From NCBI RefSeq assembly GCF_022869005.1, contig NZ_JALIEA010000011.1, forward strand, positions 1 to 64,000: a stretch of 64,000 nucleotides of DNA, given 5' to 3'. The translations under genes and the position numbers were made by a program. Positions within the stretch are counted from its first letter, which is position 1, and each line of letters starts with the position of its first letter. The stretch is from Corynebacterium kalidii (GTDB taxonomy: Bacteria > Actinomycetota > Actinomycetes > Mycobacteriales > Mycobacteriaceae). Positions 38,937 through 47,951 of the stretch are shown here, one piece after another. Under the pieces are notes generated by a model, which was not told the origin of the DNA, did no database searches, and was given only the letters and a program-made list of their open reading frames with translations.

Positions 38937-40678
38937 GACGCTGCCTTCCTGGTGTCGGTGTATGTGAGCAGTGCTTCGGGGATGTCGACGTGGCGCGAAC
39001 GCAGCCATTCGCCGAGCCCCTTGCCCTGGGGGTCGAACCGTGCGCCGTGGGCGACGCCCTCGCCGAGAATGTCCTGGACCACGATGTTCACCGCGTTGAG
39101 CCGCGGCAGCGGGTACACCTCGACATCCAGGTCCGCGGTCTCCGGCAGCAGTTCCTTGACCGCGTCGGCGGTGACGGTGGCCAGCAGCCAGGGGTACGCC
39201 TCGGCGTCCCGGGTCCACAGGCCGATGTTCGCGCTGCCGCCCTTGTCGCCGCTCCGGGCGTCCGCCAGCAGCCCGAGGGGGGCGCGCCGGGTGCCCCCGT
39301 CTGCGTCGGCCGGGACGTCGTAGGCGGGGAGTGGTTCGTCGGTCAGCGGGGACCCGGGTTCCGCGGTCGTCTGCGGCGGGGCGACGGCCACGTCGGTGCC
39401 GTCGGCCAGGTGGGCGGTGTGCGCCGGGACGTCGTTGTCGACGTAGGCGGGGGAGAATGTGCCGTACATGCTGGGCTTCGGCGGGGCACCGTCGAAGAAG
39501 GTCCCCGGCGGGGAGGCCAGGGCGGTGCCCACCACCCCGCGGCCCCACTCGGCTAAACGCTTCTGGTCCGGGTCCCAGACGACGCAGACCAGGCGGGCCG
39601 ACGCGGCTGCCTGCGTGTCCGCGTCCGGGTGGTCGGTGCGCTCCAGGCGGTACTCGACGGTGCGGGGGCGGGGCTCGAGGGTGTCGAGCTGGCGGATGAA
39701 CAGCTCCGCCTTGTCCTCGACGTCCAGCCCGGAGAACAGGACCTGGACCTCGTTGCGGAATCCACCGAGGCGGCTCACGCCGACCTTCGTGGTGGGCGGC
39801 GGTGCCTCACCGGTGGCGCCGCTGATGCGGACCCGGTCGTCGCCGAGGTCGTCGACCCGGACGTGGTCGAGCCGCAGGACGGCGTCCGGGCCCGCGTACC
39901 GGGCGCCGGTGACCTCGTAGAGCAGCTGGGCGGTGACGGTGCCGGCGGTCACGGCGCCGCCGGTGCCGTCGTGCTTGGTGATGACGGAGGTGCCGTCGGC
40001 GTGGATCTCGGCGAGCGGGAACCCGGGCATCACCGGTGCGTCGGGCAGCTCGCCGCGGTTGAACCCGGAGTAGTTGCCGCCGGTGGCCTGGGTGCCGCAC
40101 TCGATGACATGTCCGGCGGCCATGGCGCCGGCGATCTGGTCGAGGTCGTCGGGACCCCAGCCGAAGTGGTGGGCGGCGGGGGCGACGACGACGGAGGCGT
40201 CGGTGACCCGTCCGGTGACCACGATGTCGGCGCCGGAGTCGAGGCATTCGACGATGCCGAAGGCGCCGAGGTAGGCGTTGGCGCACAGCGCGTCCGGAAC
40301 AGTCGGTCGTAATGGTTCCCGGACGTCGTCGCCGTCGACGTACGCCACGGTGAGGTCGAGGTCGCGCTCGGCGACCTTCTCGCGCAGGGCCTCGGCGAGG
40401 CCGCGGGGGTTGAGCCCGCCGGCGTTGGTGACGACCTTCACGCCCCGGTCGGCGATGGTGTCGAGGCAGACGTCGAGGTGGTCGATGAACCGCCTGGCGT
40501 AGCCGAGGGACGGGTCCTTCATCATACCCTTGGCGAGGATGAGCATGGTGAGTTCCGCCAGGTAGTCGCCGGTGAGGTAGTCGATCTCGCCGCCGTCGAG
40601 CATCTCTTTCATGGCGCTGTCACGGTCGCCGTAGAAGCCGGAGAAATTGGCGATTCTCACGGGTGGGGTGTCGCTCAC
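38933..40678 (-). CDS. AtuA-like (DUF1446) protein (581 aa)
   Basis: First gene of the carboxylase operon. It begins VRIANFSGFYGDRDSAMKEM and contains IDYLTGDYLAELTMLILAKG, VTNAGGLNP, VTGRVTDAS and GTQATGGNYSGF, all hallmarks of the acyclic-terpene-utilisation AtuA family; the C-terminal ~130 residues carry ADARSGDKGGSANIG. AtuA is required for citronellol/geraniol breakdown in Pseudomonas, though its chemistry is not settled as far as I know. GTG at 40678 is taken as start because GGAGG lies 5 nt before it. Related proteins also occur beside carboxylases in other acyl-CoA pathways, so terpene use is likely but not proven. Confidence 0.82.
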   Translation of the reverse strand: MSDTPPVRIANFSGFYGDRDSAMKEMLDGGEIDYLTGDYLAELTMLILAKGMMKDPSLGYARRFIDHLDVCLDTIADRGVKVVTNAGGLNPRGLAEALREKVAERDLDLTVAYVDGDDVREPLRPTVPDALCANAYLGAFGIVECLDSGADIVVTGRVTDASVVVAPAAHHFGWGPDDLDQIAGAMAAGHVIECGTQATGGNYSGFNRGELPDAPVMPGFPLAEIHADGTSVITKHDGTGGAVTAGTVTAQLLYEVTGARYAGPDAVLRLDHVRVDDLGDDRVRISGATGEAPPPTTKVGVSRLGGFRNEVQVLFSGLDVEDKAELFIRQLDTLEPRPRTVEYRLERTDHPDADTQAAASARLVCVVWDPDQKRLAEWGRGVVGTALASPPGTFFDGAPPKPSMYGTFSPAYVDNDVPAHTAHLADGTDVAVAPPQTTAEPGSPLTDEPLPAYDVPADADGGTRRAPLGLLADARSGDKGGSANIGLWTRDAEAYPWLLATVTADAVKELLPETADLDVEVYPLPRLNAVNIVVQDILGEGVAHGARFDPQGKGLGEWLRSRHVDIPEALLTYTDTRKAAS

Positions 40679-40780
40679 GGAAACCTCCGAGGGTTGTCGG
40701 TGCTGGGAGATGGTTCTGATCGTGAACACTGTGGTTCGATGATCGAAATCATGAGGTCAGTTGTAGCACCGGGAAACAAG

Positions 40781-40827
40781 CAGTCGTGACTGATTGATTC
40801 GATTGGTGTGAGCTAGGCGACAGTCAC
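40781..40827. promoter_or_regulatory. Candidate TetR operators upstream of the AtuA-like gene
   Basis: CAGTC-GT-GACTG (40781-40792) is a perfect inverted repeat and CGACAGTCAC (40818-40827) repeats the decamer found before tetR. Both contain GTGACTG on one strand. Located 100-150 nt before the operon's first start codon, a little far, but no other gene intervenes. Confidence 0.4.
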
Positions 40828-40854
40828 CCCTGTCCGGGGGGTCGGACGACGGAA

Positions 40855-40884
40855 GGCCCCGGACTCGACGTCGAGTCCGGGGCC
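40855..40884 (-). terminator. 30-bp perfect palindrome, terminator of the LmeA-like gene
   Basis: GGCCCCGGACTCGAC followed directly by its exact complement GTCGAGTCCGGGGCC gives a 15-bp perfect palindrome (about 13 bp once the hairpin turns). It starts 51 nt past the stop of the minus-strand LmeA-like gene and separates it from the AtuA operon. Confidence 0.75.
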
Positions 40885-40935
40885 GGTGGAGAGCGGGAGG
40901 GAAGAGGGGGCGGAGGAGGGGGACGACGGGGTGCG

Positions 40936-41835
40936 TCAGCTGTTCTGCTGCGGGCCCTCCGAGAAGCTGGAGGTGCTGGACGAGACCTCGTCGAGACTGA
41001 CGTCGGTGCCGTGGAGCTGCACCCGCAGGCCCCCCTCGGTGATGTCGGCCTTCTGGATCTGGAGGCCCTCCAGGTCGTTGACGGTCTGCTGCAGGGAGTC
41101 GGTGAGCGACCGGACCGTGGACTCCGGCAGGTCCATCCCGAGGATCCGGAGGTTCTCGACCCGGAAGTTCAGCGTGCCGCCCTCGACGACCGGGGTCATG
41201 CTCAGCGTCGCCAGGCCGCCGGTGATCTCCAGGTCCATGGTGTTCTCGCCGGTGTTCATCTGCACACCGGTCACCTCGATGAGGCCCTCGAGGAGTCCGC
41301 CGCCGGTGTCCGGGGCCTCCGCCTGCGACGACTGGATCTCGGCGAGGAGGAACTCCGGGGGCAGTGTGGTGTCCACCGTGATCTCACCGGCGGTCGGGTC
41401 CTCGGCGTCGGCGGCCATGTCCTTGGCGTCGATGGTCATCTCCGGCTGGCCGGTGACGACGGGCCGCGACTTGTCGGAGTCCTCGTAGGAGACGTCCAGG
41501 GTGGAGGGGATCGTCGCGTTGAACGACGGGATCTTGCCCTGGACGAGGCCCAGGAGCAGGGGGGACGCGCCGAAGCTCACCGAGGGGTCCTCGGTGAGCT
41601 CCGTGCCGTTCTTCTGCGCGGACGACCGGATCTCGTCGACCACGGTGTTCTTCGCGTAGGTGCGTACGCCGAATTCGGCGGCTGCCGCGAGCAGCGCCAC
41701 GATCACGACCAGGGTGAGGAGGATCTTCCACCACAGGCCCGACCGCTTCCTGCCAGCGTCGGTTCCGCCCTGGCGGGTGTGGGCCCCCCACCCCTGCGGG
41801 GCGGCGGACTGTCCGGTGTTGTTTGAAGTACTCAC
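40936..41835 (-). CDS. LmeA-like (DUF2993) envelope protein (299 aa)
   Basis: A short cytoplasmic N-terminus, one membrane anchor (about residues 36-58, ILLTLVVIVALLAAAAEFGV), then a ~230-residue extracytoplasmic lipid-binding-type domain containing the DUF2993 pattern (VSFGASPLLLGLVQGKIPS, VTGVQMNTGENTMDLE). The mycobacterial member LmeA is a phospholipid-binding periplasmic protein involved in lipomannan maturation. The tail is rich in Ser and acidic residues. I chose GTG at 41835 (start MSTSNNTG); a GTG/ATG pair 7-6 codons further upstream is possible. Confidence 0.72.
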   Translation of the reverse strand: MSTSNNTGQSAAPQGWGAHTRQGGTDAGRKRSGLWWKILLTLVVIVALLAAAAEFGVRTYAKNTVVDEIRSSAQKNGTELTEDPSVSFGASPLLLGLVQGKIPSFNATIPSTLDVSYEDSDKSRPVVTGQPEMTIDAKDMAADAEDPTAGEITVDTTLPPEFLLAEIQSSQAEAPDTGGGLLEGLIEVTGVQMNTGENTMDLEITGGLATLSMTPVVEGGTLNFRVENLRILGMDLPESTVRSLTDSLQQTVNDLEGLQIQKADITEGGLRVQLHGTDVSLDEVSSSTSSFSEGPQQNS

Positions 41836-41920
41836 CGGACCAGTGTGAACCATCACCGCCCGTCGGCGCCAGAACTCCGCCGTTTACCCGGCGTATTGTG
41901 CGGGGACGGGCAGGTTCCGC

Positions 41921-41980
41921 GGACCCTGGAGTGGACCCTGGAGTGGACCCTGGAGTGGACCCTGGAGCGGACCCTGGATC
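41921..41980. repeat. Tandem 12-bp repeat, five units
   Basis: Units GGACCCTGGAGT x3, GGACCCTGGAGC and GGACCCTGGATC run from 41921 to 41980. The last unit reaches into the stop codon of the DUF2505 gene, so the array forms the 3' flank of that gene. Its copy number is likely variable between strains. Confidence 0.9.
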
Positions 41981-42476
41981 AGAGGTTCTCCTTGATCCAG
42001 GTGTCGATCAGGGTGTTCTCGTTGTTGATGATGTCGCGGACGGCGTCGGCGACCTTCGGCTCGATGACGGGCCCGACCATCGGGATGGTCACGTCGATGT
42101 CGGCCTCGGCGGACAGGGTGGTGGAGTCACCCTCGCCGGTGAGGGTGAGCTCGGCGCCGAACTTCACGGGGGCGCCCTTGACCTCGGCCTGCATCTCGCC
42201 GTTGACGACGCCGTCCTGCTCGGCCCCGAAGGAGACGGTGCGCTTGAGCTTCAGGTTCTGCGACACCATGGAGCGCACGGCCTCGGGCAGGGCGTCGGTG
42301 GGCAGGACCTCGAAGAGGACGACCTCGATCGGGTCGGCGGAGAAGGAGTTGACCTCGCCGGGGACCTCGGAGAGGTTCTGGGCCTCGTACTCCCAGTACT
42401 CCTTGGTGGTCAGGGCGGAGAGGACCTTGTCGAGCGGGTGGTTGACGGTCGTTGACGTCTCGATGTGTGTTGTCAT
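41979..42476 (-). CDS. DUF2505 family protein (165 aa)
   Basis: A compact soluble protein of the START/SRPBCC-like DUF2505 family: helix-grip pattern with N-terminal beta strand MTTHIETSTTVNHPLDKVLS, central EVVLFEVLPTDALPE, and C-terminal helix AVRDIINNENTLIDTWIKEN. Ligand and role are unknown. A TATGAT -10 box lies at 42496-42491. It is divergent from murB, as Rv0481c is in mycobacteria (from memory). The end of the gene abuts a 12-bp tandem repeat. Confidence 0.8.
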   Translation of the reverse strand: MTTHIETSTTVNHPLDKVLSALTTKEYWEYEAQNLSEVPGEVNSFSADPIEVVLFEVLPTDALPEAVRSMVSQNLKLKRTVSFGAEQDGVVNGEMQAEVKGAPVKFGAELTLTGEGDSTTLSAEADIDVTIPMVGPVIEPKVADAVRDIINNENTLIDTWIKENL

Positions 42477-42499
42477 GCAGAAAGGCTAACATCATAAGT

Positions 42500-43711
42500 G
42501 TGCAGCGTCCTGATTTTAGATTCCATTCGCGAACAATTACAGAGACCTCGCCAGTTGTGGCGCGGTTGACGGAGCGCGCCGACGTCGGGACGTCCGTGCG
42601 CAGCTTCACGGAGCTGACCACGCTGCGGGTGGGCGGCACGCCGTCGGTCGTGCTGTCCTGCCGCTCGCAGTCGGCCGTCGCCGAGGTCGTCGGGACGCTC
42701 GACGCCGGGGACGTCCCGCTGCTGGTCGTCGGCGGTGGCTCGAACCTGGTGGTCGGGGAGGACGTCCCGGGGCTGGTCGCGGTGGTGCTGGAGGCACCCG
42801 GCGGCGCGGAGGACGACGGGCTGCTGGAGATCGACCGGGGAACCGGGGTAGTCCGTGCGTTCGCGGGGCTGGTCTGGGACGATGTCGTCGCCGCCACCGT
42901 CGACGCCGGTCTCGGCGGCCTCGAGTGCCTGTCGGGCATCCCGGGCTCGGTCGGCGCGACACCGGTCCAGAACGTCGGCGCCTACGGTGCGGAGGTGTCC
43001 CAGACCCTGCGCCGTGTGCAACTGTTCGACCGGACGACCGGGCAGACCTCGTGGGTCGGGCCGGAGGCGCTCGACCTGGCGTACCGGTACTCGAACCTGA
43101 AGTTCACCTCCCGGGCCGTGGTCACCGCCGTGGAGTTCCAGCTGACCACCGACGGCCTGAGCGCCCCACTGCGCTTCGGTGAGCTCGCCCGCCGCCTCGG
43201 CGTGGGTGCCGGTGAGGCGGCAGGCGACGGCGATGCCCGACGTCCCGTGCGCCAGGTACGCGAGACGGTGCTGGAGCTGCGTCGGGGCAAGGGCATGGTG
43301 CTGGACCCGGACGACCACGACACCTGGTCGGCAGGGTCGTTCTTCACCAACCCCGTGGTCGACGCCGCCGTCGCCGACGAGGTGCAGCGGATCGTCGGCA
43401 CCACGCGCGGGGCGGAGGACGCCGCCGGTATGCCGCGGTTCCCCGCCGGTGGGCCGGACGACGGCCGTGAGAAACTCTCCGCCGCCTGGCTCATTGAACG
43501 GGCCGGTTTCACCCGCGGGTGGCACGTCCCGGGCAACGACCGGGCCGGGCTGTCGACGAAGCACACCCTGGCGTTGACGAACCGCGGTTCGGCGACGTCG
43601 TCGGACATCGTCGGGCTGGCCCGGGCGGTCCGTGACGGCGTGCGCGACACGTTCGGGGTCACGCTGGTGCCCGAGCCGGTGTGGGTGGGGGTCGCGCTCG
43701 ACCCGGAGTGA
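42500..43711 (+). CDS. murB: UDP-N-acetylenolpyruvoylglucosamine reductase (403 aa)
   Basis: Second step in making UDP-MurNAc for peptidoglycan: NADPH-dependent reduction of the enolpyruvyl group, using FAD. FAD-binding blocks LVVGGGSNLVV and LSGIPGSVGATPVQNVGAYG are intact; the catalytic Ser lies in WSAGSFFTNP, and the C-terminal Glu in LVPEPVWVG. It is longer than usual (350-370) because of an N-terminal extension before FTELTTLRVGG. GTG at 42500 is chosen: TAACAT ends 7 nt before it, giving a leaderless mRNA. A start within the next 20 codons would still keep the whole domain. Confidence 0.92.
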   Translation: MQRPDFRFHSRTITETSPVVARLTERADVGTSVRSFTELTTLRVGGTPSVVLSCRSQSAVAEVVGTLDAGDVPLLVVGGGSNLVVGEDVPGLVAVVLEAPGGAEDDGLLEIDRGTGVVRAFAGLVWDDVVAATVDAGLGGLECLSGIPGSVGATPVQNVGAYGAEVSQTLRRVQLFDRTTGQTSWVGPEALDLAYRYSNLKFTSRAVVTAVEFQLTTDGLSAPLRFGELARRLGVGAGEAAGDGDARRPVRQVRETVLELRRGKGMVLDPDDHDTWSAGSFFTNPVVDAAVADEVQRIVGTTRGAEDAAGMPRFPAGGPDDGREKLSAAWLIERAGFTRGWHVPGNDRAGLSTKHTLALTNRGSATSSDIVGLARAVRDGVRDTFGVTLVPEPVWVGVALDPE

Positions 43712-43783
43712 CGGTGGGCGGCACCGGGCGGCACCGGGTGACGACAGGCCGCCGTCGTGCCACGGCGGGTACCCTCGGACGCT

Positions 43784-45133
43784 ATGCGCGTCGCCATGAT
43801 CTCCATGCACACCTCCCCGTTGGAACAGCCCGGAATCGGGGATGCCGGCGGGATGAACGTCTACGTCCGGAACGTCGCCGAACACCTGGCGTCCCACGGC
43901 GTCGAGGTGGACGTGTTCACCCGCGCCACCCGTGCCTCGCAGGGCGAGGTCGTCGAGGTCGCCCCGGGGCTCCGGGTGGTCAACTGCGTCGCCGGGCCGT
44001 TCGAGGGCCTGGCGAAGGAGTCGTTGCCGACCCAGCTCGCGGCCTTCACCGGGTCCGTCCTGTCCTTCGTGCGCCGGGAGGCCGGGAGTTCCGGGAAGCC
44101 TGGGACCCCGGCCGACCGCGCCGGTGCCGGACGGTACGACCTGATCCACAGCCACTACTGGCTGTCGGGGCAGGTGGGGTGGCTGCTCCGCGATCTCTGG
44201 GGGGTGCCGCTGGTGCACACCGCGCACACCTGGGCCGCGGTGAAGAACCTCGGGCTCGCCGACGGCGACACCCCTGAGCCGGAGTCCCGCCGGATCTGTG
44301 AACAGCAGATCGTCGACAACGCCGACCGGATCATCGTCAACACGCAGGACGAGGCGCAGGCGCTGGTCACCGCCTACGACGCCGACACCGCGGACCTCAC
44401 CGTCATCCCCCCGGGCGTCGACGTCGACCGCTTCACCCCGGGGTCGGACCGGGCGACCGAACGCTCCCGCCGTGAACTCGGCATCCCGCTGCGCGCGAAG
44501 GTCGTCGCCTTCATCGGCCGGTTGCAGATGCTCAAGGGGCCGCACATCCTGCTGCGTGCCGCCGCCGACCTGATCCGGCGGCACCCCGAACAGAACATCC
44601 GGGTGGTGATCTGCGGTGGACCGTCGGGTACCGGGATGGAACGACCCGACGAACTGCACGACCTCGCCACCGAACTGGGGGTGTCCGGGTACGTGAGGTT
44701 CCTGTCGCCGCGCCCGCCGGAGGAGCTGGTGAGCGTGTACCAGGCGGCCGACATCATCGCCGTGCCCAGCTACAACGAATCCTTCGGCCTGGTGGCGCTG
44801 GAGGCGCAGGCGGCCGGCACCCCGGTGGTCGCCGCCCGGGTCGGGGGACTGCCGCTGACCGTCACCGAGGGGGAGAGCGGTCTGTTGGTGGACGGCCACG
44901 ACCCGGCGGACTGGGCGCGCGCGTTGGAGTCGCTGGTGATGGACGACGACCTGCGTAACTCCATGTCGGACGTCGCCCCCTCGCACGCCGCGGCGTACTC
45001 CTGGGACGTCACCGTGGAGAAGATGATCGCCGAGTACCGCAGGCTCGTCGACCGGTGGCGGGAGCACGGGTGTTCGGAGCCGGACGTCGCGCTGAACTCA
45101 CTGGCCTCGCGGGACCCCAGCGGATCGCGGTAG
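43784..45133 (+). CDS. mshA: D-inositol-3-phosphate glycosyltransferase MshA (449 aa)
   Basis: Joins GlcNAc from UDP-GlcNAc to inositol 3-phosphate, the first committed step of mycothiol synthesis. GT-B fold: the N-domain starts [20 protein letters not shown] with the GGMNVYVRN acceptor loop, and [12 protein letters not shown] is typical; the C-domain has [14 protein letters not shown] and the nucleotide-sugar binding EX7E stretch in [19 protein letters not shown] at 43784 is 8 nt after TACCCT, so the message is probably leaderless. Mycothiol is the main thiol of actinobacteria. Confidence 0.95.
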   Translation: MRVAMISMHTSPLEQPGIGDAGGMNVYVRNVAEHLASHGVEVDVFTRATRASQGEVVEVAPGLRVVNCVAGPFEGLAKESLPTQLAAFTGSVLSFVRREAGSSGKPGTPADRAGAGRYDLIHSHYWLSGQVGWLLRDLWGVPLVHTAHTWAAVKNLGLADGDTPEPESRRICEQQIVDNADRIIVNTQDEAQALVTAYDADTADLTVIPPGVDVDRFTPGSDRATERSRRELGIPLRAKVVAFIGRLQMLKGPHILLRAAADLIRRHPEQNIRVVICGGPSGTGMERPDELHDLATELGVSGYVRFLSPRPPEELVSVYQAADIIAVPSYNESFGLVALEAQAAGTPVVAARVGGLPLTVTEGESGLLVDGHDPADWARALESLVMDDDLRNSMSDVAPSHAAAYSWDVTVEKMIAEYRRLVDRWREHGCSEPDVALNSLASRDPSGSR

Positions 45134-45154
45134 CGGCGGGGTAGATTCAGGGCC

Positions 45155-45715
45155 ATGGAACTACAGCAGCTGACCGGACTCCTGGACGCCGCCGAGGTCG
45201 ACTACGAGATCTCCAACGGAGTCGCCGTCGTCGTGCTTCCCGGTGAACGCCGGTTGAAGACCAACACCCTTTTCATCCCGCAGGACGGCATGTTCCGTGT
45301 CGAGGCGTTCGTCTGCCGCGCGGTGGAGGAGGCCCACGCCGAGGTGTACCGGCTCCTGCTGCAGCACAACCGCAAGGCCTTCGGGGTGCACTACACCCTG
45401 GACAACAACAATGACATCTACCTGGCGGGGCAGTTCCCCGACACCACGACCGCCGGGGACGTCCAGACCATCCTGGGCCAGGTCCTCGAACTCGCCGACG
45501 GCGACTTCAACCACATCCTCGAGCTCGGTTTCGAGACCTCGATCCGGCGCGAATGGGAGTGGCGGCTCGACCGGGGTGAGCCGACCCGGAACCTCGAGGC
45601 GTTCCAGCGGCTCCGTCCCGGCTACGAGGAGGAACGGGCCGAGGGGCGGGCGGCCGGGCACACCGACCGTGAGGTCTCGGCACCACCGGTGCCCCCGTCG
45701 GCTCCCCCGGCGTGA
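45155..45715 (+). CDS. YbjN domain protein (186 aa)
   Basis: A soluble type III secretion chaperone-like fold (YbjN): LLDAAEVDYEISNGVAVVVL, FRVEAFVCRAVEEAHAEVYR, FGVHYTLDNNNDIYLAGQF. Family members bind proteins rather than catalyse. The last ~35 residues are Pro/Ala-rich. A TAGATT box lies 7 nt before ATG (leaderless). Placed between mshA and gpmA exactly as in mycobacteria (Rv0487, from memory). Confidence 0.82.
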   Translation: MELQQLTGLLDAAEVDYEISNGVAVVVLPGERRLKTNTLFIPQDGMFRVEAFVCRAVEEAHAEVYRLLLQHNRKAFGVHYTLDNNNDIYLAGQFPDTTTAGDVQTILGQVLELADGDFNHILELGFETSIRREWEWRLDRGEPTRNLEAFQRLRPGYEEERAEGRAAGHTDREVSAPPVPPSAPPA

Positions 45716-45772
45716 CCCGGACCTCACCGGCCACCCTGTGCGTCGGACGTGGTCGTGGCAGAATAAGGAACC

Positions 45773-46528
45773 ATGAGTGACAACAACCACGGCACACTGA
45801 TCCTCCTCCGCCACGGGCAGAGCGAATGGAACGCATCCAACCAGTTCACCGGCTGGGTCGACGTCGACCTCACCGACCAGGGGCGCGAGGAGGCCGTCCG
45901 CGGCGGCAGGATGATCGCCGACGCGGGCCTGGAGCCCACCGTCCTGTACACCTCCCTGCTGCGCCGTGCGATCACCACCGCGAACCTGGCGCTCGACGCC
46001 GCCGACCGGCACTGGATCCCCGTCGTGCGCGACTGGCGCCTCAACGAGCGCCACTACGGCGCCCTGCAGGGTCTGAACAAGGCCGAGACCAAGGAGAAGT
46101 ACGGCGAGGACCAGTTCATGGCCTGGCGTCGCAGCTACGACACCCCGCCGCCGGAGCTCGAGGACGGCAGCGAGTACTCCCAGGCCGGCGACCCCCGCTA
46201 CGCCAACCTCGCCGAGGTCCCGCGTACCGAGTGCCTGCTCGACGTCGTCAAGCGGTTCATCCCGTACTACGAGACTTCGATCGTGCCCCGCCTGGAGGTC
46301 GGCGAGACCGTGCTCGTCGCAGCCCACGGCAACTCCCTGCGCGCCCTGGTCAAGCACCTCGACAAGATCTCCGACGAGGACATCGCCGGGCTCAACATCC
46401 CCACCGGGATCCCGCTGGTGTACCGCATCGACCAGAAGGGCAGCGTGCTGAACCCCGGTGGTGAGTACCTTGACCCGGAGGCCGCCGAAGCCGGCGCCGC
46501 CGCCGTCGCCGCCCAGGGCGGGAAGTAG
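45773..46528 (+). CDS. gpmA: 2,3-bisphosphoglycerate-dependent phosphoglycerate mutase (251 aa)
   Basis: Interconverts 3- and 2-phosphoglycerate in glycolysis. [10 protein letters not shown] gives the phosphorylated His14; [13 protein letters not shown], the second arginine in [10 protein letters not shown], the RHY-type block [15 protein letters not shown] and [10 protein letters not shown] with the second catalytic His are all present. The length fits the dPGM type with a short Ala-rich tail. AAGGA precedes ATG. Confidence 0.95.
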   Translation: MSDNNHGTLILLRHGQSEWNASNQFTGWVDVDLTDQGREEAVRGGRMIADAGLEPTVLYTSLLRRAITTANLALDAADRHWIPVVRDWRLNERHYGALQGLNKAETKEKYGEDQFMAWRRSYDTPPPELEDGSEYSQAGDPRYANLAEVPRTECLLDVVKRFIPYYETSIVPRLEVGETVLVAAHGNSLRALVKHLDKISDEDIAGLNIPTGIPLVYRIDQKGSVLNPGGEYLDPEAAEAGAAAVAAQGGK

Positions 46529-46563
46529 GGGGAACGGCGGGACGGTCGACAGGACACCAGGTC

Positions 46564-47799
46564 GTGATGACACCATCATCCGTCGCCCTGCTGGCCGGGG
46601 GTGTCCTCGCCGGACTCCTCGTGGGGGTCGCCGTCACGCTGCTCGTGGCGGCCGTCCGGCGTCGGGCGGAGCACCGTGAAGAGGAACGTATCCGGCGGGA
46701 GACGCAGCACAACCGGGTCTCGACCATCGCCCAGGTGATGCACTTCGCCCTCGAGTCGTCCCCGCTGGGGGTCGCCGTGGTGGACATTCGTGAGGACCTG
46801 GTGTTCACCAACCGCAGCGTCCGCGACCTCGGCGTGGTCGACGGCCGACAGCTCGTCCCCGAGGTCTACCGTCTGGCCCAGCGAGTCTTCGACGACGGCG
46901 AGCCGCGCGACGGTGTCCTGCACCCGGGGGCCAGCGCCGTGGGGCCGGTCTTCTCCGTCTCGGTCACCGTCCGCCGCCTCACCGCCGTGGACGACCGTTT
47001 CGTGGTGGTCTACGCGGTGGACAACTCCGAGAACGTGCGGATGGAGGCCGCGCGCCGCGACTTCGTGGCCAACGTCTCCCATGAACTCAAGACCCCCGTC
47101 GGGGCGATCTCCCTGCTGGTCGAGACGATGCTGGAGGCGCGGGACGACCCCGAGGCCGTGGAATACTTCGGCAACAAGCTGCACGGGGAGACCCGGCGTA
47201 TATCGACGATGATCTCCGAACTGATCGGCCTGTCGAAACTCCAGGGCGCCGAGGCCCTGCCGGACGCCCGCCCGGTGAGCGTGGACCGGGTCATCGACAA
47301 GGCGGTGGAACGCTCCCGCATCGCCGCCGAAGTGGAGAACATCGACCTCGTCACCGACGCCCCCGGTGGCGCGTGGCTCACCGGTGACGAGGAGCTGCTG
47401 GTCACCGCGGTGACCAACCTGATCGCCAACGCCATCAACTACTCGCCCGACGACACCCCGGTCAGCATCAGTCGCGCGGTGCGGGGACAGTCCGTGGTGA
47501 TCCGGGTGACCGACCGGGGGATCGGCATCGCCCCCGCGGACCAGAAACGTGTCTTCGAGCGGTTCTTCCGCGCCGACAAGGCACGCTCCCGGGCGACCGG
47601 CGGAACCGGCCTGGGGCTCGCGGTGGTCAAACACACCGTGATCAACCACGGGGGGAACGTCTCCCTCTGGTCGCAGCCGGGTACCGGGTCGACCTTCTCC
47701 CTCGAGTTCCCTGTGCTGGACACCGAGGCGGTACCGGACGAGGACGTGCCCGACCAGGAGCGGTTCACCGCCGCGGAACTGCTGCCCGACCGCGACTGA
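46564..47799 (+). CDS. senX3: Sensor histidine kinase SenX3 (411 aa)
   Basis: Phosphate-linked sensor kinase that pairs with RegX3. A short N-terminal membrane hairpin (about residues 6-32), a PAS-like domain (residues ~55-160), HisKA with acceptor His173 in NVSHELKTPVGA, and an HATPase with NLIANAINYSPD, DRGIGIAP, GTGLGLAVVK. Start is GTG 46564 or ATG 46567. A 152-nt gap before regX3, with TACAAT at 47834-47839, suggests that the regulator also has its own promoter. Confidence 0.9.
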   Translation: MMTPSSVALLAGGVLAGLLVGVAVTLLVAAVRRRAEHREEERIRRETQHNRVSTIAQVMHFALESSPLGVAVVDIREDLVFTNRSVRDLGVVDGRQLVPEVYRLAQRVFDDGEPRDGVLHPGASAVGPVFSVSVTVRRLTAVDDRFVVVYAVDNSENVRMEAARRDFVANVSHELKTPVGAISLLVETMLEARDDPEAVEYFGNKLHGETRRISTMISELIGLSKLQGAEALPDARPVSVDRVIDKAVERSRIAAEVENIDLVTDAPGGAWLTGDEELLVTAVTNLIANAINYSPDDTPVSISRAVRGQSVVIRVTDRGIGIAPADQKRVFERFFRADKARSRATGGTGLGLAVVKHTVINHGGNVSLWSQPGTGSTFSLEFPVLDTEAVPDEDVPDQERFTAAELLPDRD

Positions 47800-47951
47800 C
47801 CGCACTCACCCAGCAGGATCCGCGTCCGGAGTTTACAATGATGTCGTCCAGAAGCAGTCTCACCGACATATCCGTCATCCCCGTCAGCTCAGTCATCCAC
47901 CCCGGCCGGTCCACGGCCGACAGACTTTCTCCGTGAGGATCCGATTCCCCT

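Noticed and set aside
41921-41980. CRISPR array
   Set aside because: Units are 12 bp, directly adjoining with no spacers, and no cas genes exist. The same holds for the 9-bp array at 63701.
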